From NCBI GenBank assembly GCA_021779195.1, contig JAJYBB010000009.1, forward strand, positions 46,735-110,734: a stretch of 64,000 nucleotides of DNA, given 5' to 3'. The notes under the pieces are model-generated. The model was not told the origin of the DNA. It did no database searches and saw only the letters and a list, made by a program, of their open reading frames with translations. The first letter of the stretch is position 1. Each line of letters begins with the position of its first letter. Below are positions 9,297 through 17,737 of this stretch, piece by piece. The translations under genes were made by a program, and so were the position numbers. The DNA comes from Bacteroidota bacterium (GTDB lineage: Bacteria > Bacteroidota > Bacteroidia > Bacteroidales > Paludibacteraceae).

Positions 9297-10175
9297 ATGA
9301 ACGAAAATCAAATGACACGAATGGAAATGATCAAGAATAAAATAAATTCTTTACCTATTGGAAGTACTTCTGATTCAAATCATTATTGGTGTGTTACCTG
9401 TAAAAAATTTTTTGTGTTAGATAAACCTGAATGTCCATATATGACTGGAATGTGTATTAATACACCGATTGCAGTCGAGAATTTAGCTCCAGAAAGCACT
9501 GAAGCTCTTGAAAAATTTGGTTTGTTCTACCCGAAAATTCCCCAAAAACTATTGAGTGGACTTCTAAAAAATAATTTATTTGAAAGTGGTAAGAGATTAG
9601 CCGAAATTTATATTGATTTTTTAAATGAATGGAAGTTTCAACTATCTAAAGAACAACCATTACAAACTTTAAAAAGTTTTATAATAATTCTTTCAGGGTG
9701 CGAAACAGCTCAACGTGTTAATGAAAATTCTGTAACTTTCGTGTTAATGGATGCCGAAAAAATTTGGAAGAAAGACCAGATTAAATTGATCTTATTAGGA
9801 GCAATCGATTATTTAAAAGATATTGTGGGAATTCATCATGAATTGAAAATCGATTTTATTGATATAATTGGTGAGAGGGAAATTGGGAAATATTATTGTG
9901 CTAAATGTGGAATGTTTTTCGAGTTTGGTTTAAAGAGAAGTACTGTAACTTGTCCTTTAATGGCTCAAAAATGTATGTTTGACCCGCAAAGTATTGATAA
10001 TGTCGATTATTCATCTGATAAATTGTTGAAACAATTTGAAATAACTCCCGACATCTACAAACGAATGATTCAAAGCATAAATGGTACTGAAGTAGTAGAA
10101 AGCACCCTGAAAATCTTACTTGAGGAATGGAAAATTAACAATAACTTTGATCAAATATTGAATACCTTGATTTAA
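9297..10175 (+). CDS. Unrecognised protein with two duplicated Cys-rich modules
   Basis: A 292-residue protein, no signal peptide, no membrane segment, not recognised. It consists of two related halves. Each opens with an aromatic-CxxC module ending in CPxMxxxC: Cys32, Cys35, Cys46, Cys53 in the first half and Cys201, Cys204, Cys219, Cys226 in the second. In both, the Cys module is followed by a similar helical stretch ending in an EWK motif (FLNEWK and LLEEWK). The eight cysteines could bind two zinc ions or iron-sulfur clusters. I prefer ATG 9297 to the in-frame TTG at 9282. It stands alone: convergent ansA lies downstream and the 247 bases between them hold no feature I can identify. Confidence 0.7.
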   Translation: MNENQMTRMEMIKNKINSLPIGSTSDSNHYWCVTCKKFFVLDKPECPYMTGMCINTPIAVENLAPESTEALEKFGLFYPKIPQKLLSGLLKNNLFESGKRLAEIYIDFLNEWKFQLSKEQPLQTLKSFIIILSGCETAQRVNENSVTFVLMDAEKIWKKDQIKLILLGAIDYLKDIVGIHHELKIDFIDIIGEREIGKYYCAKCGMFFEFGLKRSTVTCPLMAQKCMFDPQSIDNVDYSSDKLLKQFEITPDIYKRMIQSINGTEVVESTLKILLEEWKINNNFDQILNTLI

Positions 10176-10422
10176 TTATACTCAATAATATTTTTATATT
10201 CAGTTGCTTAACTTTTTGAATCGAGTTTTTGATACTTTCAGATTATCCGAATGTTTCAAAAAGGTTTTGGAAAAATATCGTATTTTTTTTTATAATCTAT
10301 GATTTAACTCAAATTTCAACCATTTCAGTAGTGGTCGATTATCATTTTCTCTTCTTAATTCCTCGCCTAAACCTAAAAATAAACCAGATACATTGCATGT
10401 GATTAGCGAAGCAAACATAGGC

Positions 10423-11460
10423 TTAATTCACAGTCATTTCGCCACAAATGCTAATACTCAACCGTTGTTTGATGTCATCAATCGAACTATACTCACCGAG
10501 CAAAAACATTAACTTTGTTACCAAAGCTTCAGTAGTACAATCATAACCACTTAATACGCCCGCGTTTACTAAATTCAAACTGGTTTCGTATCGACCCATT
10601 TCAACAGAGCCGGTGCTGCATTGGGTTTTGTTTACAATTAATATTCCCCGATTAGTAGCATCTTTCAGCTCGTTGTAAAACCAAGTGCGACGTGGAGCAT
10701 TCCCCGAACCAAAACTTTCGAGAACGACAGCTTTCAGTTCGGGTATGTTGAGCAATGCATGTATCGTTTGTTGTGAAATTCCTGGAAAAAGTTTAATAAT
10801 TACAATGTTTTGATCAATTTGTTTGCGAACCCTCAATTGATTGGATGGATCGGGATAATGAATATAGGAACGAAAGTATTTAATATGTACACCCGCTTTG
10901 GCTAAAGCCGGATAATTGTAAGAGTTAAATGCACTAAAATGTTCGGCATTTTTCTTGGTCGTTCGATTTCCTCTGAAAAGAGTATCTTCAAAAAAAATGC
11001 ATACCTCGGGCACAATAGCCTGTCCGTTTTCTTGGGCTGTCGCAATTTCTATGGCAGTCAACAGGTTTTCTTTGGCATCCGATCGCATCATTCCGATTGG
11101 CAGCTGTGCGCCGGTAAAAATAACAGGTTTTGATAGATTCTCGAGCATAAAACTTAATGCTGATGCAGAAAATGCCATTGTATCAGTGCCGTGAAGAACA
11201 ACAAATCCATCAAATTCATCGTAATTTTCCTGAATCAGTTCAGCCATACGCTGCCATACTGCTGGTTGCACATCCGACGAATCGATTAAAGGTAAAAATG
11301 GGATACTTTTGATACGAATGCCTGTTTGTTTCAATTCAGGCAGATATTCTTGCAACCGATTAAAGTCGATGGGACGTAAAGCTCCATTACTCGGGTCTTC
11401 AGACATGCTAATGGTTCCACCGGTAAATATCAATAATACAGCATTTTTGTTTTCTGACAT
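10423..11460 (-). CDS. ansA: L-asparaginase, type I (cytoplasmic)
   Basis: A 345-residue asparaginase converting L-asparagine to aspartate and ammonia. The N-terminal TGGTIS motif near residues 13-18 carries the nucleophilic threonine, and the VVLHGTDTMAFSASAL block near 85-100 carries the second threonine-lysine triad region with GTDT. There is no signal peptide, and length and the FTGAQLPIG motif match the type I (AnsA) group. It is monocistronic, divergent from aroK, with a TATCTTTG box about 22 bases upstream of its start. Confidence 0.93.
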   Translation of the reverse strand: MSENKNAVLLIFTGGTISMSEDPSNGALRPIDFNRLQEYLPELKQTGIRIKSIPFLPLIDSSDVQPAVWQRMAELIQENYDEFDGFVVLHGTDTMAFSASALSFMLENLSKPVIFTGAQLPIGMMRSDAKENLLTAIEIATAQENGQAIVPEVCIFFEDTLFRGNRTTKKNAEHFSAFNSYNYPALAKAGVHIKYFRSYIHYPDPSNQLRVRKQIDQNIVIIKLFPGISQQTIHALLNIPELKAVVLESFGSGNAPRRTWFYNELKDATNRGILIVNKTQCSTGSVEMGRYETSLNLVNAGVLSGYDCTTEALVTKLMFLLGEYSSIDDIKQRLSISICGEMTVN

Positions 11461-11482
11461 TTGAATCTAAATATTTTTAGTG

Positions 11483-11490
11483 CAAAGATA
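11483..11490 (-). promoter_or_regulatory. Putative -7 promoter box for ansA
   Basis: On the minus strand the bases read TATCTTTG, a match to TAnnTTTG, 22 bases upstream of the ansA ATG. The implied leader is very short. Confidence 0.55.
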
Positions 11491-11586
11491 ATGTAAAATG
11501 AAATTAAAATAATGTCATAATGATATCCAAAAATTAATTATTCATGATTTGTTTATCAGTTTTTTTCTGAATCGATGAATTATCCT

Positions 11587-11594
11587 TATTTTTG
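11587..11594 (+). promoter_or_regulatory. Possible -7 promoter box for aroK
   Basis: TATTTTTG matches TAnnTTTG and lies about 105 bases upstream of aroK in the divergent ansA-aroK spacer. In DNA this AT-rich such matches arise by chance, so confidence is low. Confidence 0.35.
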
Positions 11595-11699
11595 TATTGA
11601 AATATATATTTTTTCGATTTTAAAATTTGTTTGTAACGAATTGTTTTTAAAGTTGTTCCCGTAAATTAATAGTATTTATTTTCTTCTTTAATTTTAAAT

Positions 11700-12218
11700 A
11701 TGGTGCGAATCTTTTTAGTTGGTTATATGGGTTCCGGAAAATCTACAGTTGGAAAATTAGTTGCTTCGAAATTGGGCTTAAATTTTGTCGATATGGATAG
11801 TTACATCGAAAGCAAGCATTTTAAAACTGTACAGCAAATATTTGCCGATCAGGGCGAAGCTGTTTTTCGTCAAATAGAACACCAATGTCTTCACGAAATT
11901 GCACAATTTGAAAATATAATTATCGCTACTGGAGGAGGTGTTCCTTGTTTCTTCGATAATATGGATTTTATGAATACCCAGGGTATTACGGTATATCTTC
12001 AGTTTACGGTCGATGAACTTGTTGTCCGCTTAGAATCAACTCATTTGCCAAAGCGACCGTTATTGGCTCAACGTAAGGAACCTGAGCTTAGTAACTACAT
12101 CGCCAATGCACTTGCCCTTAGAGAGCCATTTTATGAAAGAGCTGCTTTCCGTGTTTCCGATGAAATTGAACCTACTGTCGATAAAATTTGTGAGATTGCA
12201 AGCAAAACTAAAAATTAA
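11700..12218 (+). CDS. aroK: Shikimate kinase
   Basis: A 172-residue P-loop kinase phosphorylating shikimate at the 3-hydroxyl in aromatic amino acid synthesis. The Walker A motif is GYMGSGKSTVGK (residues 8-19). The DMDSYIE segment (31-37) supplies the shikimate-binding Asp, FRQIE supplies the substrate Arg, GGGVP (80-84) is the substrate-binding glycine triad, and the lid holds the R of LPKRPLL. Length and all motifs are normal. It converges with serA across a strong hairpin terminator. Confidence 0.95.
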   Translation: MVRIFLVGYMGSGKSTVGKLVASKLGLNFVDMDSYIESKHFKTVQQIFADQGEAVFRQIEHQCLHEIAQFENIIIATGGGVPCFFDNMDFMNTQGITVYLQFTVDELVVRLESTHLPKRPLLAQRKEPELSNYIANALALREPFYERAAFRVSDEIEPTVDKICEIASKTKN

Positions 12219-12278
12219 TTCAAATGAAATATATCTTTCATAAATTACGTCATTGTATTAGCCAAGGTTTATAAAAGC

Positions 12279-12319
12279 AAACATCGCCTCAACAAATTGA
12301 AAGTGTTGAGGCGATGTTT
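12279..12319. terminator. Bidirectional terminator between aroK and serA
   Basis: A perfect 16-bp GC-rich inverted repeat (12279-12294 with 12304-12319) around a 9-base loop, with A residues before and T residues after the stem. It lies between the convergent ends of aroK and serA. Confidence 0.85.
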
Positions 12320-12343
12320 TATTAAGAATTCAATTTTATCGAC

Positions 12344-13261
12344 TCAATTCACCCTAAATATTTGCTGCCCATTTTTAAGAAAATTGACAATCTGTTTTGC
12401 AGCTGCAATTCCGGCATTGATATTTGCTTCGGCTGTTTGAGCTCCCATTTTTTTGGGAGTAGCGAAATAGCGTCCACCAAATTTTTCAGTCATGGTAGCA
12501 TGATTATCGGGCAAAATGTCCGTAACGTATTTAAATGTGGGATTTGCTTCCATAAACTGCACTAACTCTTCTTCATTAATCACCTCTTTGCGAGCTGTAT
12601 TTGCTACAATGGCACCTTTTGGCATTTTGGCAAGTAGATCGGCATTGATTGATTTTTTTGTTTCAGCAGTAGCTGGAATATGAATTGACACCACATCGCA
12701 GGTTTGATAAAGTGCTGAAACCGATTTGACAGGGATAACTCCTTCGGCTTTAATATCTTCATCCTTACAATACGCATCAAAAGCATAAAGTTCCATTCCA
12801 AAACCTTTAGCAATTCGCGCTACATTACGTCCAACATTGCCAAACGCATGAATGCCAAGTTTTTTCCCCTTGAGTTCAGTTCCTGAAGTTCCGTTGTAGA
12901 AATTTCGTGCTGCGTACACCAATAATCCGAAGACTAATTCGGCTACTGCATTTGAATTTTGCCCGGGTGTATTCATTACGCAAACTTCGGCTTTTGTAGC
13001 AGCATCTAAATCTACATTATCGTAACCTGCACCGGCACGAACAATAATCTTTAAATCTTTTGCTGCAGCAATTACTTCAGCATCAATTATATCACTGCGG
13101 ATAATAATGGCATTAGCATCTGAAACGGCATCGAGTAATTGCTGTTTTTCAGTATATTTTTCAAGTAATGCCAATGTGAAACCTGCGGCTTCAATTTCGG
13201 TACGTATACCATCAACCGCTATTTTGGCAAAGGGCTTGTCGGTTGCAATTAGTACTTTCAT
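12344..13261 (-). CDS. serA: D-3-phosphoglycerate dehydrogenase, short form with Lys in place of catalytic His
   Basis: A 305-residue D-2-hydroxyacid dehydrogenase for the first step of serine synthesis. It shows VRAGAGYDNVDL (73-84), the NAD-binding GIHAFGNVGRNVARIA segment (136-151, the Rossmann glycines) and the SIHIPAT and ANTARKEVINEEEL blocks. There is no C-terminal ACT domain, so no serine feedback through that module. The catalytic His normally found in TPHxG is replaced: the site reads ATPKKMGAQT. From memory, Entamoeba histolytica PGDH carries the same Lys substitution (called type IIIK). It lies 107 bases downstream of serC in the same orientation, completing a two-gene serine unit. 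Confidence 0.92.
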   Translation of the reverse strand: MKVLIATDKPFAKIAVDGIRTEIEAAGFTLALLEKYTEKQQLLDAVSDANAIIIRSDIIDAEVIAAAKDLKIIVRAGAGYDNVDLDAATKAEVCVMNTPGQNSNAVAELVFGLLVYAARNFYNGTSGTELKGKKLGIHAFGNVGRNVARIAKGFGMELYAFDAYCKDEDIKAEGVIPVKSVSALYQTCDVVSIHIPATAETKKSINADLLAKMPKGAIVANTARKEVINEEELVQFMEANPTFKYVTDILPDNHATMTEKFGGRYFATPKKMGAQTAEANINAGIAAAKQIVNFLKNGQQIFRVN

Positions 13262-13368
13262 AAAAATATTTTTTTTAGAAGGTCAAATAAAACAAGCTTT
13301 CTTACGTCAGCATTTGCTTTAATGAAATGGTGTATTTGAAAACTCTGAACTTGCAGAATTTGGTCGGA

Positions 13369-14436
13369 TTAATGCAATTTTTCAAATTCTTGCATGCAAT
13401 CAACCAGAGCCTGAACACTTTCGATTGGAAGTGCATTGTAGGTAGATGCACGGAAACCGCCTACCGAGCGATGCCCTTTAATTCCCACCATACCGCGTTC
13501 GGTTGCGAATTTCTGAAAATCGGCTTCCAATTCAGCATATTCAGGGTTCATAACAAAGCAGATATTCATACGTGAGCGATCTTCAAGAGCTGCAGTTCCG
13601 ACGAATAGTTTATTGCGATCGATTTCATCGTAAAGTAATTTTGCTTTGGCAATATTTTGCTTTTCCATTTCCACAATACCGCCATTTGATTTTAACCAAC
13701 GAAGGGTTTCGAGTGCCGAGTAAATTGGTAATACAGGAGGCGTGTTAAACATGGATCCGTTTTCAATATGAATTTTATAATCCAGCATCGATGGGATATG
13801 ACGACTGACTTTTCCAAGAATGTCGTTTTTTACAATTACAAAAGTTAATCCGGCAGGAGCTAAGTTTTTTTGAGCTCCTCCATAAATAAGCGCATATTTC
13901 GATACATCAACCGGACGTGAGAAAATATCGGAAGACATGTCGGCAACCAATGGAACTGGAGAATCAAGGTCTTTTAAAAGCTCTGTTCCGAAAATTGTAT
14001 TGTTAGTCGTAATGTGAAAATAATCAACATCGGCAGGAATCACATAGTTTTTAGGAATATAGTTGAAATTTGAATCTTTTGAAGATGCAACTTCAATCGC
14101 TTCTCCAAAACCTTTTGCTTCTTTGAGTGCTTTGCTTGCCCAGGTACCAGTATTTACATAAGCGGCTTTTTTTTCTAATAAATTGAATGGAACCATGCAA
14201 AATTGCAGGCTTGCTCCACCGCCCAAAAATAGTACAGAATAACCTTCGGGGATATTTAATAATTCTTTAAACAAAGCAACAGCTTCGTCTACAACGGGTT
14301 GAAAATCTTTTGCGCGATGGCTGATTTCTAAAATAGATAATCCGGAATTATTAAAATCTAAAACGGCTTGCGCTGTTTTCTCAATCACTTCGCGAGGTAA
14401 AATTGACGGTCCCGCATTAAAATTATGCTTCTTCAT
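13369..14436 (-). CDS. serC: Phosphoserine aminotransferase
   Basis: A 355-residue class V PLP aminotransferase (3-phosphohydroxypyruvate to phosphoserine; also used in the classical PLP pathway). Key blocks are [13 protein letters not shown] at the N-terminus, GGGASLQF near residues 72-79 (phosphate binding), the PLP lysine in [14 protein letters not shown] near residue 190, and [11 protein letters not shown] near the C-terminus for substrate binding. It precedes serA on the minus strand. A TATTTTTG box lies about 50 bases upstream. Confidence 0.96.
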   Translation of the reverse strand: MKKHNFNAGPSILPREVIEKTAQAVLDFNNSGLSILEISHRAKDFQPVVDEAVALFKELLNIPEGYSVLFLGGGASLQFCMVPFNLLEKKAAYVNTGTWASKALKEAKGFGEAIEVASSKDSNFNYIPKNYVIPADVDYFHITTNNTIFGTELLKDLDSPVPLVADMSSDIFSRPVDVSKYALIYGGAQKNLAPAGLTFVIVKNDILGKVSRHIPSMLDYKIHIENGSMFNTPPVLPIYSALETLRWLKSNGGIVEMEKQNIAKAKLLYDEIDRNKLFVGTAALEDRSRMNICFVMNPEYAELEADFQKFATERGMVGIKGHRSVGGFRASTYNALPIESVQALVDCMQEFEKLH

Positions 14437-14486
14437 ATAAAAAAAATGTTTGTTTTGTTAGTTCTATCCTTTCGAAAAAGAAAGTG

Positions 14487-14494
14487 CAAAAATA
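14487..14494 (-). promoter_or_regulatory. Putative -7 promoter box for serC-serA
   Basis: On the minus strand the bases read TATTTTTG, 51 bases upstream of the serC start. The 269-base spacer between serC and argH holds no other feature I can identify. Confidence 0.5.
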
Positions 14495-14705
14495 CGGAAA
14501 AATTTAATTATATACCCAAGATAATTTGAAATTATAAGTTGATCAGGCAAATATTTAAGCATTGATTGGACTGAACTTGAAATTCGTATTTTTATACGGA
14601 CTGAATTGCACAGATTGTGTATAAATGTGTTATCAATATTGATATGTATTTATATCGAAAAGTGGAAACGCTCATTGATTTCCCAATTCACACAGGGTGT
14701 TTTTG

Positions 14706-16043
14706 TTATTCAATCAGTTTTGTGACTGCATTTTTTATTTTTTCGAAATTAAAATCAGAAAGAATTTTGTTCTTGTAAGATGTAATTTCGTCGTTATAAA
14801 GGTTGCCGATGCTGCCTTCGTGCGTGTGTTTGATTGTTTTGTCGGGATTAAAGTTCCCTGCTTCAATTTCAATTCCAACCTGTTTGTAGGCATCTCTGAA
14901 TGGAATGCCTTTTAAAACGCGTCGATTCACTTCTTCAACACTAAACATTAAATTATATCGTTGATCATCAATTATTTGAGTGTTAACATTTATTTGAGAT
15001 ATAATTAACGAAGTCATTTCCAAACAGTCTATCAATTCAGTAAAAGCGGGGACAAAGATTTCTTTAATAATTTGCATATCACGAAAATATCCAGAAGGTA
15101 AGTTGTTGGATATTAATGTTATTTGTTGAGGTAAAGCTTGTAATTTATTACATTTAGCACGGATAAGCTCAAATACATCCGGATTTTTTTTGTGGGGCAT
15201 AATGCTCGAACCGGTTGTAAATTCATCGGGGAGCTTTATGAAACCGAAATTTTGTGAATTATACAGGCAGGCATCATAAGCTAATTTAGAAAGTGTAGCT
15301 GCCACGGAAGCTAAGGCGATGGAAATGGTTCGTTCCATTTTACCACGCCCCATTTGGGCGTAAACTACATTGTAATTCATTGATTCAAAGCCTAATAAAT
15401 CGGTTGTCAGTTGTCGGTTGATCGGAAATGAAGAGCCATAACCGGCAGCCGAGCCGAGCGGATTACGGTTGGTGATTTTCCAGGCTGACAATAAAAGCTG
15501 TAAATCGTCGGCAAGTGCTTCGGCATAAGCTCCGAACCAAAGTCCGAATGAAGAAGGCATGGCAACCTGTAAATGCGTATAACCGGGTAGTAGAACATCT
15601 TTATTTCGCTGACTCTGGTCAATTAACATTTTAAATAATGCATCCACTTTCTCGACAGTTTTTTGAAGTTCAGCCCGTGCAAATAGCTTCAGATCAACCA
15701 AAATCTGATCATTGCGAGAGCGTCCGCTATGAATTTTTTTTCCTACGTCGCCTAATTTGCGCGTAAGCATTAATTCAACCTGAGAATGAACATCTTCAAC
15801 GCCTTCTTCGATAACAAAACCACCTTTTTCTGCAATTAGATAAATGATTTTTAGTTCATTGAGCAATTGTTTTAATTCAACAGGTAAAAGTAATCCAATT
15901 GAAGTTAACATTCGGATATGTGCCATTGAACCGAGAACATCGTATTTTGCTAAAAATAAGTCGATTTCACGATCGTGTCCAACAGTGAATGCTTCAATTT
16001 TTGCATCAACTTGCGTATTTTTTTCCCAAAGTTTTGTTGCCAT
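14706..16043 (-). CDS. argH: Argininosuccinate lyase
   Basis: A 445-residue member of the fumarase/aspartase superfamily that splits argininosuccinate into arginine and fumarate. The superfamily signature GSSIMPHKKNPDVFELIR near residues 273-290 holds the flexible catalytic loop. HSGRSRNDQ near 103-111 and PGYTHLQ near 150-156 are the other two conserved active-site regions. Length is normal. It is downstream of the SRPBCC gene and pyrE on the same strand, so the three may form one transcript. Confidence 0.95.
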   Translation of the reverse strand: MATKLWEKNTQVDAKIEAFTVGHDREIDLFLAKYDVLGSMAHIRMLTSIGLLLPVELKQLLNELKIIYLIAEKGGFVIEEGVEDVHSQVELMLTRKLGDVGKKIHSGRSRNDQILVDLKLFARAELQKTVEKVDALFKMLIDQSQRNKDVLLPGYTHLQVAMPSSFGLWFGAYAEALADDLQLLLSAWKITNRNPLGSAAGYGSSFPINRQLTTDLLGFESMNYNVVYAQMGRGKMERTISIALASVAATLSKLAYDACLYNSQNFGFIKLPDEFTTGSSIMPHKKNPDVFELIRAKCNKLQALPQQITLISNNLPSGYFRDMQIIKEIFVPAFTELIDCLEMTSLIISQINVNTQIIDDQRYNLMFSVEEVNRRVLKGIPFRDAYKQVGIEIEAGNFNPDKTIKHTHEGSIGNLYNDEITSYKNKILSDFNFEKIKNAVTKLIE

Positions 16044-16096
16044 AACGATTGCTCTTTTTATTTGAAAGTCAATTTGAAAGTTTTTAATTTATTTTT

Positions 16097-16522
16097 TCAG
16101 AGAAGGGCTGCATTTAATGCTTGTGAAATCCCATCTGCAACAAGATTGATGCCTTCCTTTAGTTTTTTATCGACCATCATTTTAATCATGGGGGGTAATT
16201 CGGTTTCGAGTATCAAGTACAAGTGAGTTTCCTTTTCTTTAACCTGTTCAAGTTGAATTAGTACGGTCATTGTTACGGGAGCACGCTCTGATTGAAATTT
16301 TATGGTTTTAAACGGTTCTCGCATAATTACGCGGAATCCGATATTACCAATCATGTCGACTTCTATGGTGAAACTATCCGTATCAAATTGTAGATTTTTA
16401 ACTTTATCACCTAAAGCTGGTAACTGTTTTATTTTCTGTAGATTATTTAAATCACTAAGTATATTAAAAACCATTTCCTCGTTGGAGAAAATGGTTTTTA
16501 TATCACTTTGGTAGGTTGTCAT
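16097..16522 (-). CDS. SRPBCC (START-like) family protein
   Basis: A 141-residue soluble protein with the SRPBCC/polyketide-cyclase-like layout: an N-terminal helix-loop with SNEEMVFNILSDLNNL, a central antiparallel sheet, and a long amphipathic C-terminal helix (KMMVDKKLKEGINLVADGISQAL). No catalytic residues can be assigned. Similar small genes sit next to pyrE in many Bacteroidota. It lies 54 bases upstream of argH and 211 bases downstream of pyrE on the same strand. The ligand is unknown. Confidence 0.7.
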   Translation of the reverse strand: MTTYQSDIKTIFSNEEMVFNILSDLNNLQKIKQLPALGDKVKNLQFDTDSFTIEVDMIGNIGFRVIMREPFKTIKFQSERAPVTMTVLIQLEQVKEKETHLYLILETELPPMIKMMVDKKLKEGINLVADGISQALNAALL

Positions 16523-16732
16523 CGTATTTTATTTGGTGGTTTCGTATAAAACTGAACGTATAAAAAGTATTTTCTTTTCTGATTAATAATGAAAGTTCCG
16601 AGATATTTTATATCAATCTCGTTCAGATTTAGAAAAGTATTTGAAGCATCAATCCTGGTGACAAGAAAACTGGTTTTCTTTGTTTTTAAACGAAATCTGA
16701 CACGATAAGTTCATAATCGTTTAAAATAATCA

Positions 16733-17368
16733 TTAATCAACTTTCCATGAAGCCGGATCTTTACGCCATTCCTGCAGGGTTTTTACGTCCTCGATGTCAA
16801 TATAATTTGTTGCAAGTGCTTCGGAAAGCACTGCATCGTAATTGCATAAGGTATTTAGTTTTACCTTGGCAGCTTTGAATTTTTGCTCAGCGACGTCAAA
16901 TCCATAAGAAAAAATGGCCAGCATACCCAGTACTTCGGAGCCATCGTTCCGAATGGCTTCCACAGCCTTCAAACTGCTACCTCCGGTCGAAATTAAATCT
17001 TCAATGACTACAACTTTTTGTTTAGGACGCAAATCTCCTTCAATCAAGTTCTCTAATCCATGATCTTTTGGTGATGAGCGAATATAAACGAAAGGTAATC
17101 CAAGTGCATCTGCAACTAAAGCTCCCTGAGCGATGGCTCCGGTGGCAACGCCTGCAATTACTTCCACTTCGGGATACATTTCCATAATTAATCGGGTTAA
17201 TTCCACTTTGATGTAATTTCGGATGGCTGGATATGAAAGCGTCTTGCGATTGTCGCAATATATGGGTGAGTTCCAACCGGAAGCCCATACAAATGGATTA
17301 TTTGGTTGTAACTTTACAGCTTTAATTTTTAGTAACTTTTCGGCTACATTTTTTTCTAATGTTTTCAT
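16733..17368 (-). CDS. pyrE: Orotate phosphoribosyltransferase
   Basis: A 211-residue type I phosphoribosyltransferase converting orotate and PRPP to orotidine monophosphate. The PRPP-binding motif is VVVIEDLISTGGSS near residues 119-132. Upstream are PFVWASGWNSPIYCDNR (25-41), the orotate/PRPP loop of PyrE, and AGVATGAIAQGALVA. The YIRSSPKDHGLENLIEG segment is the flexible catalytic loop. A TAATTTTG box lies about 70 bases upstream. Confidence 0.95.
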   Translation of the reverse strand: MKTLEKNVAEKLLKIKAVKLQPNNPFVWASGWNSPIYCDNRKTLSYPAIRNYIKVELTRLIMEMYPEVEVIAGVATGAIAQGALVADALGLPFVYIRSSPKDHGLENLIEGDLRPKQKVVVIEDLISTGGSSLKAVEAIRNDGSEVLGMLAIFSYGFDVAEQKFKAAKVKLNTLCNYDAVLSEALATNYIDIEDVKTLQEWRKDPASWKVD

Positions 17369-17737
17369 TTTGAATAAGTTTTATGACAATTTAAAACGTA
17401 TTTAGAATCACGAAATGATTCAAACACATTCAAGCTGCAAAATTACGCAAACCAATTCGAAACGAAAACATAGAAACGATATTTTAAAACATTTTTTTCG
17501 TAGATATTTATGTAAAGTAATGATTAAATGTGAATTAAGCAAGATTTTATTCTTTCAGAATTAATTCTATCTAAAATTATTTTCTTTTGTTTTGAATTAA
17601 TTACTTTTTTCTCGATAAGATGATTACATTTATTCTACAAACACGTCTTTATTCAATAATAAATAATTCAATTTGATGTAAATTTCATTAAATCAGATCT
17701 ATTCTTTTTTACCTTAAAATAACTCAATCCAAAATAA
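17369..17737. other. Divergent intergenic region between pyrE and the pectin-locus SusC
   Basis: This 369-base AT-rich spacer separates the housekeeping genes from the pectin utilisation locus. On the minus strand it holds one TAATTTTG -7 box for pyrE (17438-17445). No clear TAnnTTTG box precedes susC, and no ORF, repeat or hairpin of note was seen. The susC promoter may depend on an activator, as is common for SusCD loci. Confidence 0.5.
17438..17445 (-). promoter_or_regulatory. Putative -7 promoter box for pyrE
   Basis: On the minus strand the bases read TAATTTTG, matching TAnnTTTG, 70 bases upstream of the pyrE start. Confidence 0.5.

Noticed and set aside
10176..10422. Possible small gene or RNA between the Cys-rich protein and ansA
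   Set aside because: No coding frame with a credible start, no stable hairpin and no promoter box was seen.
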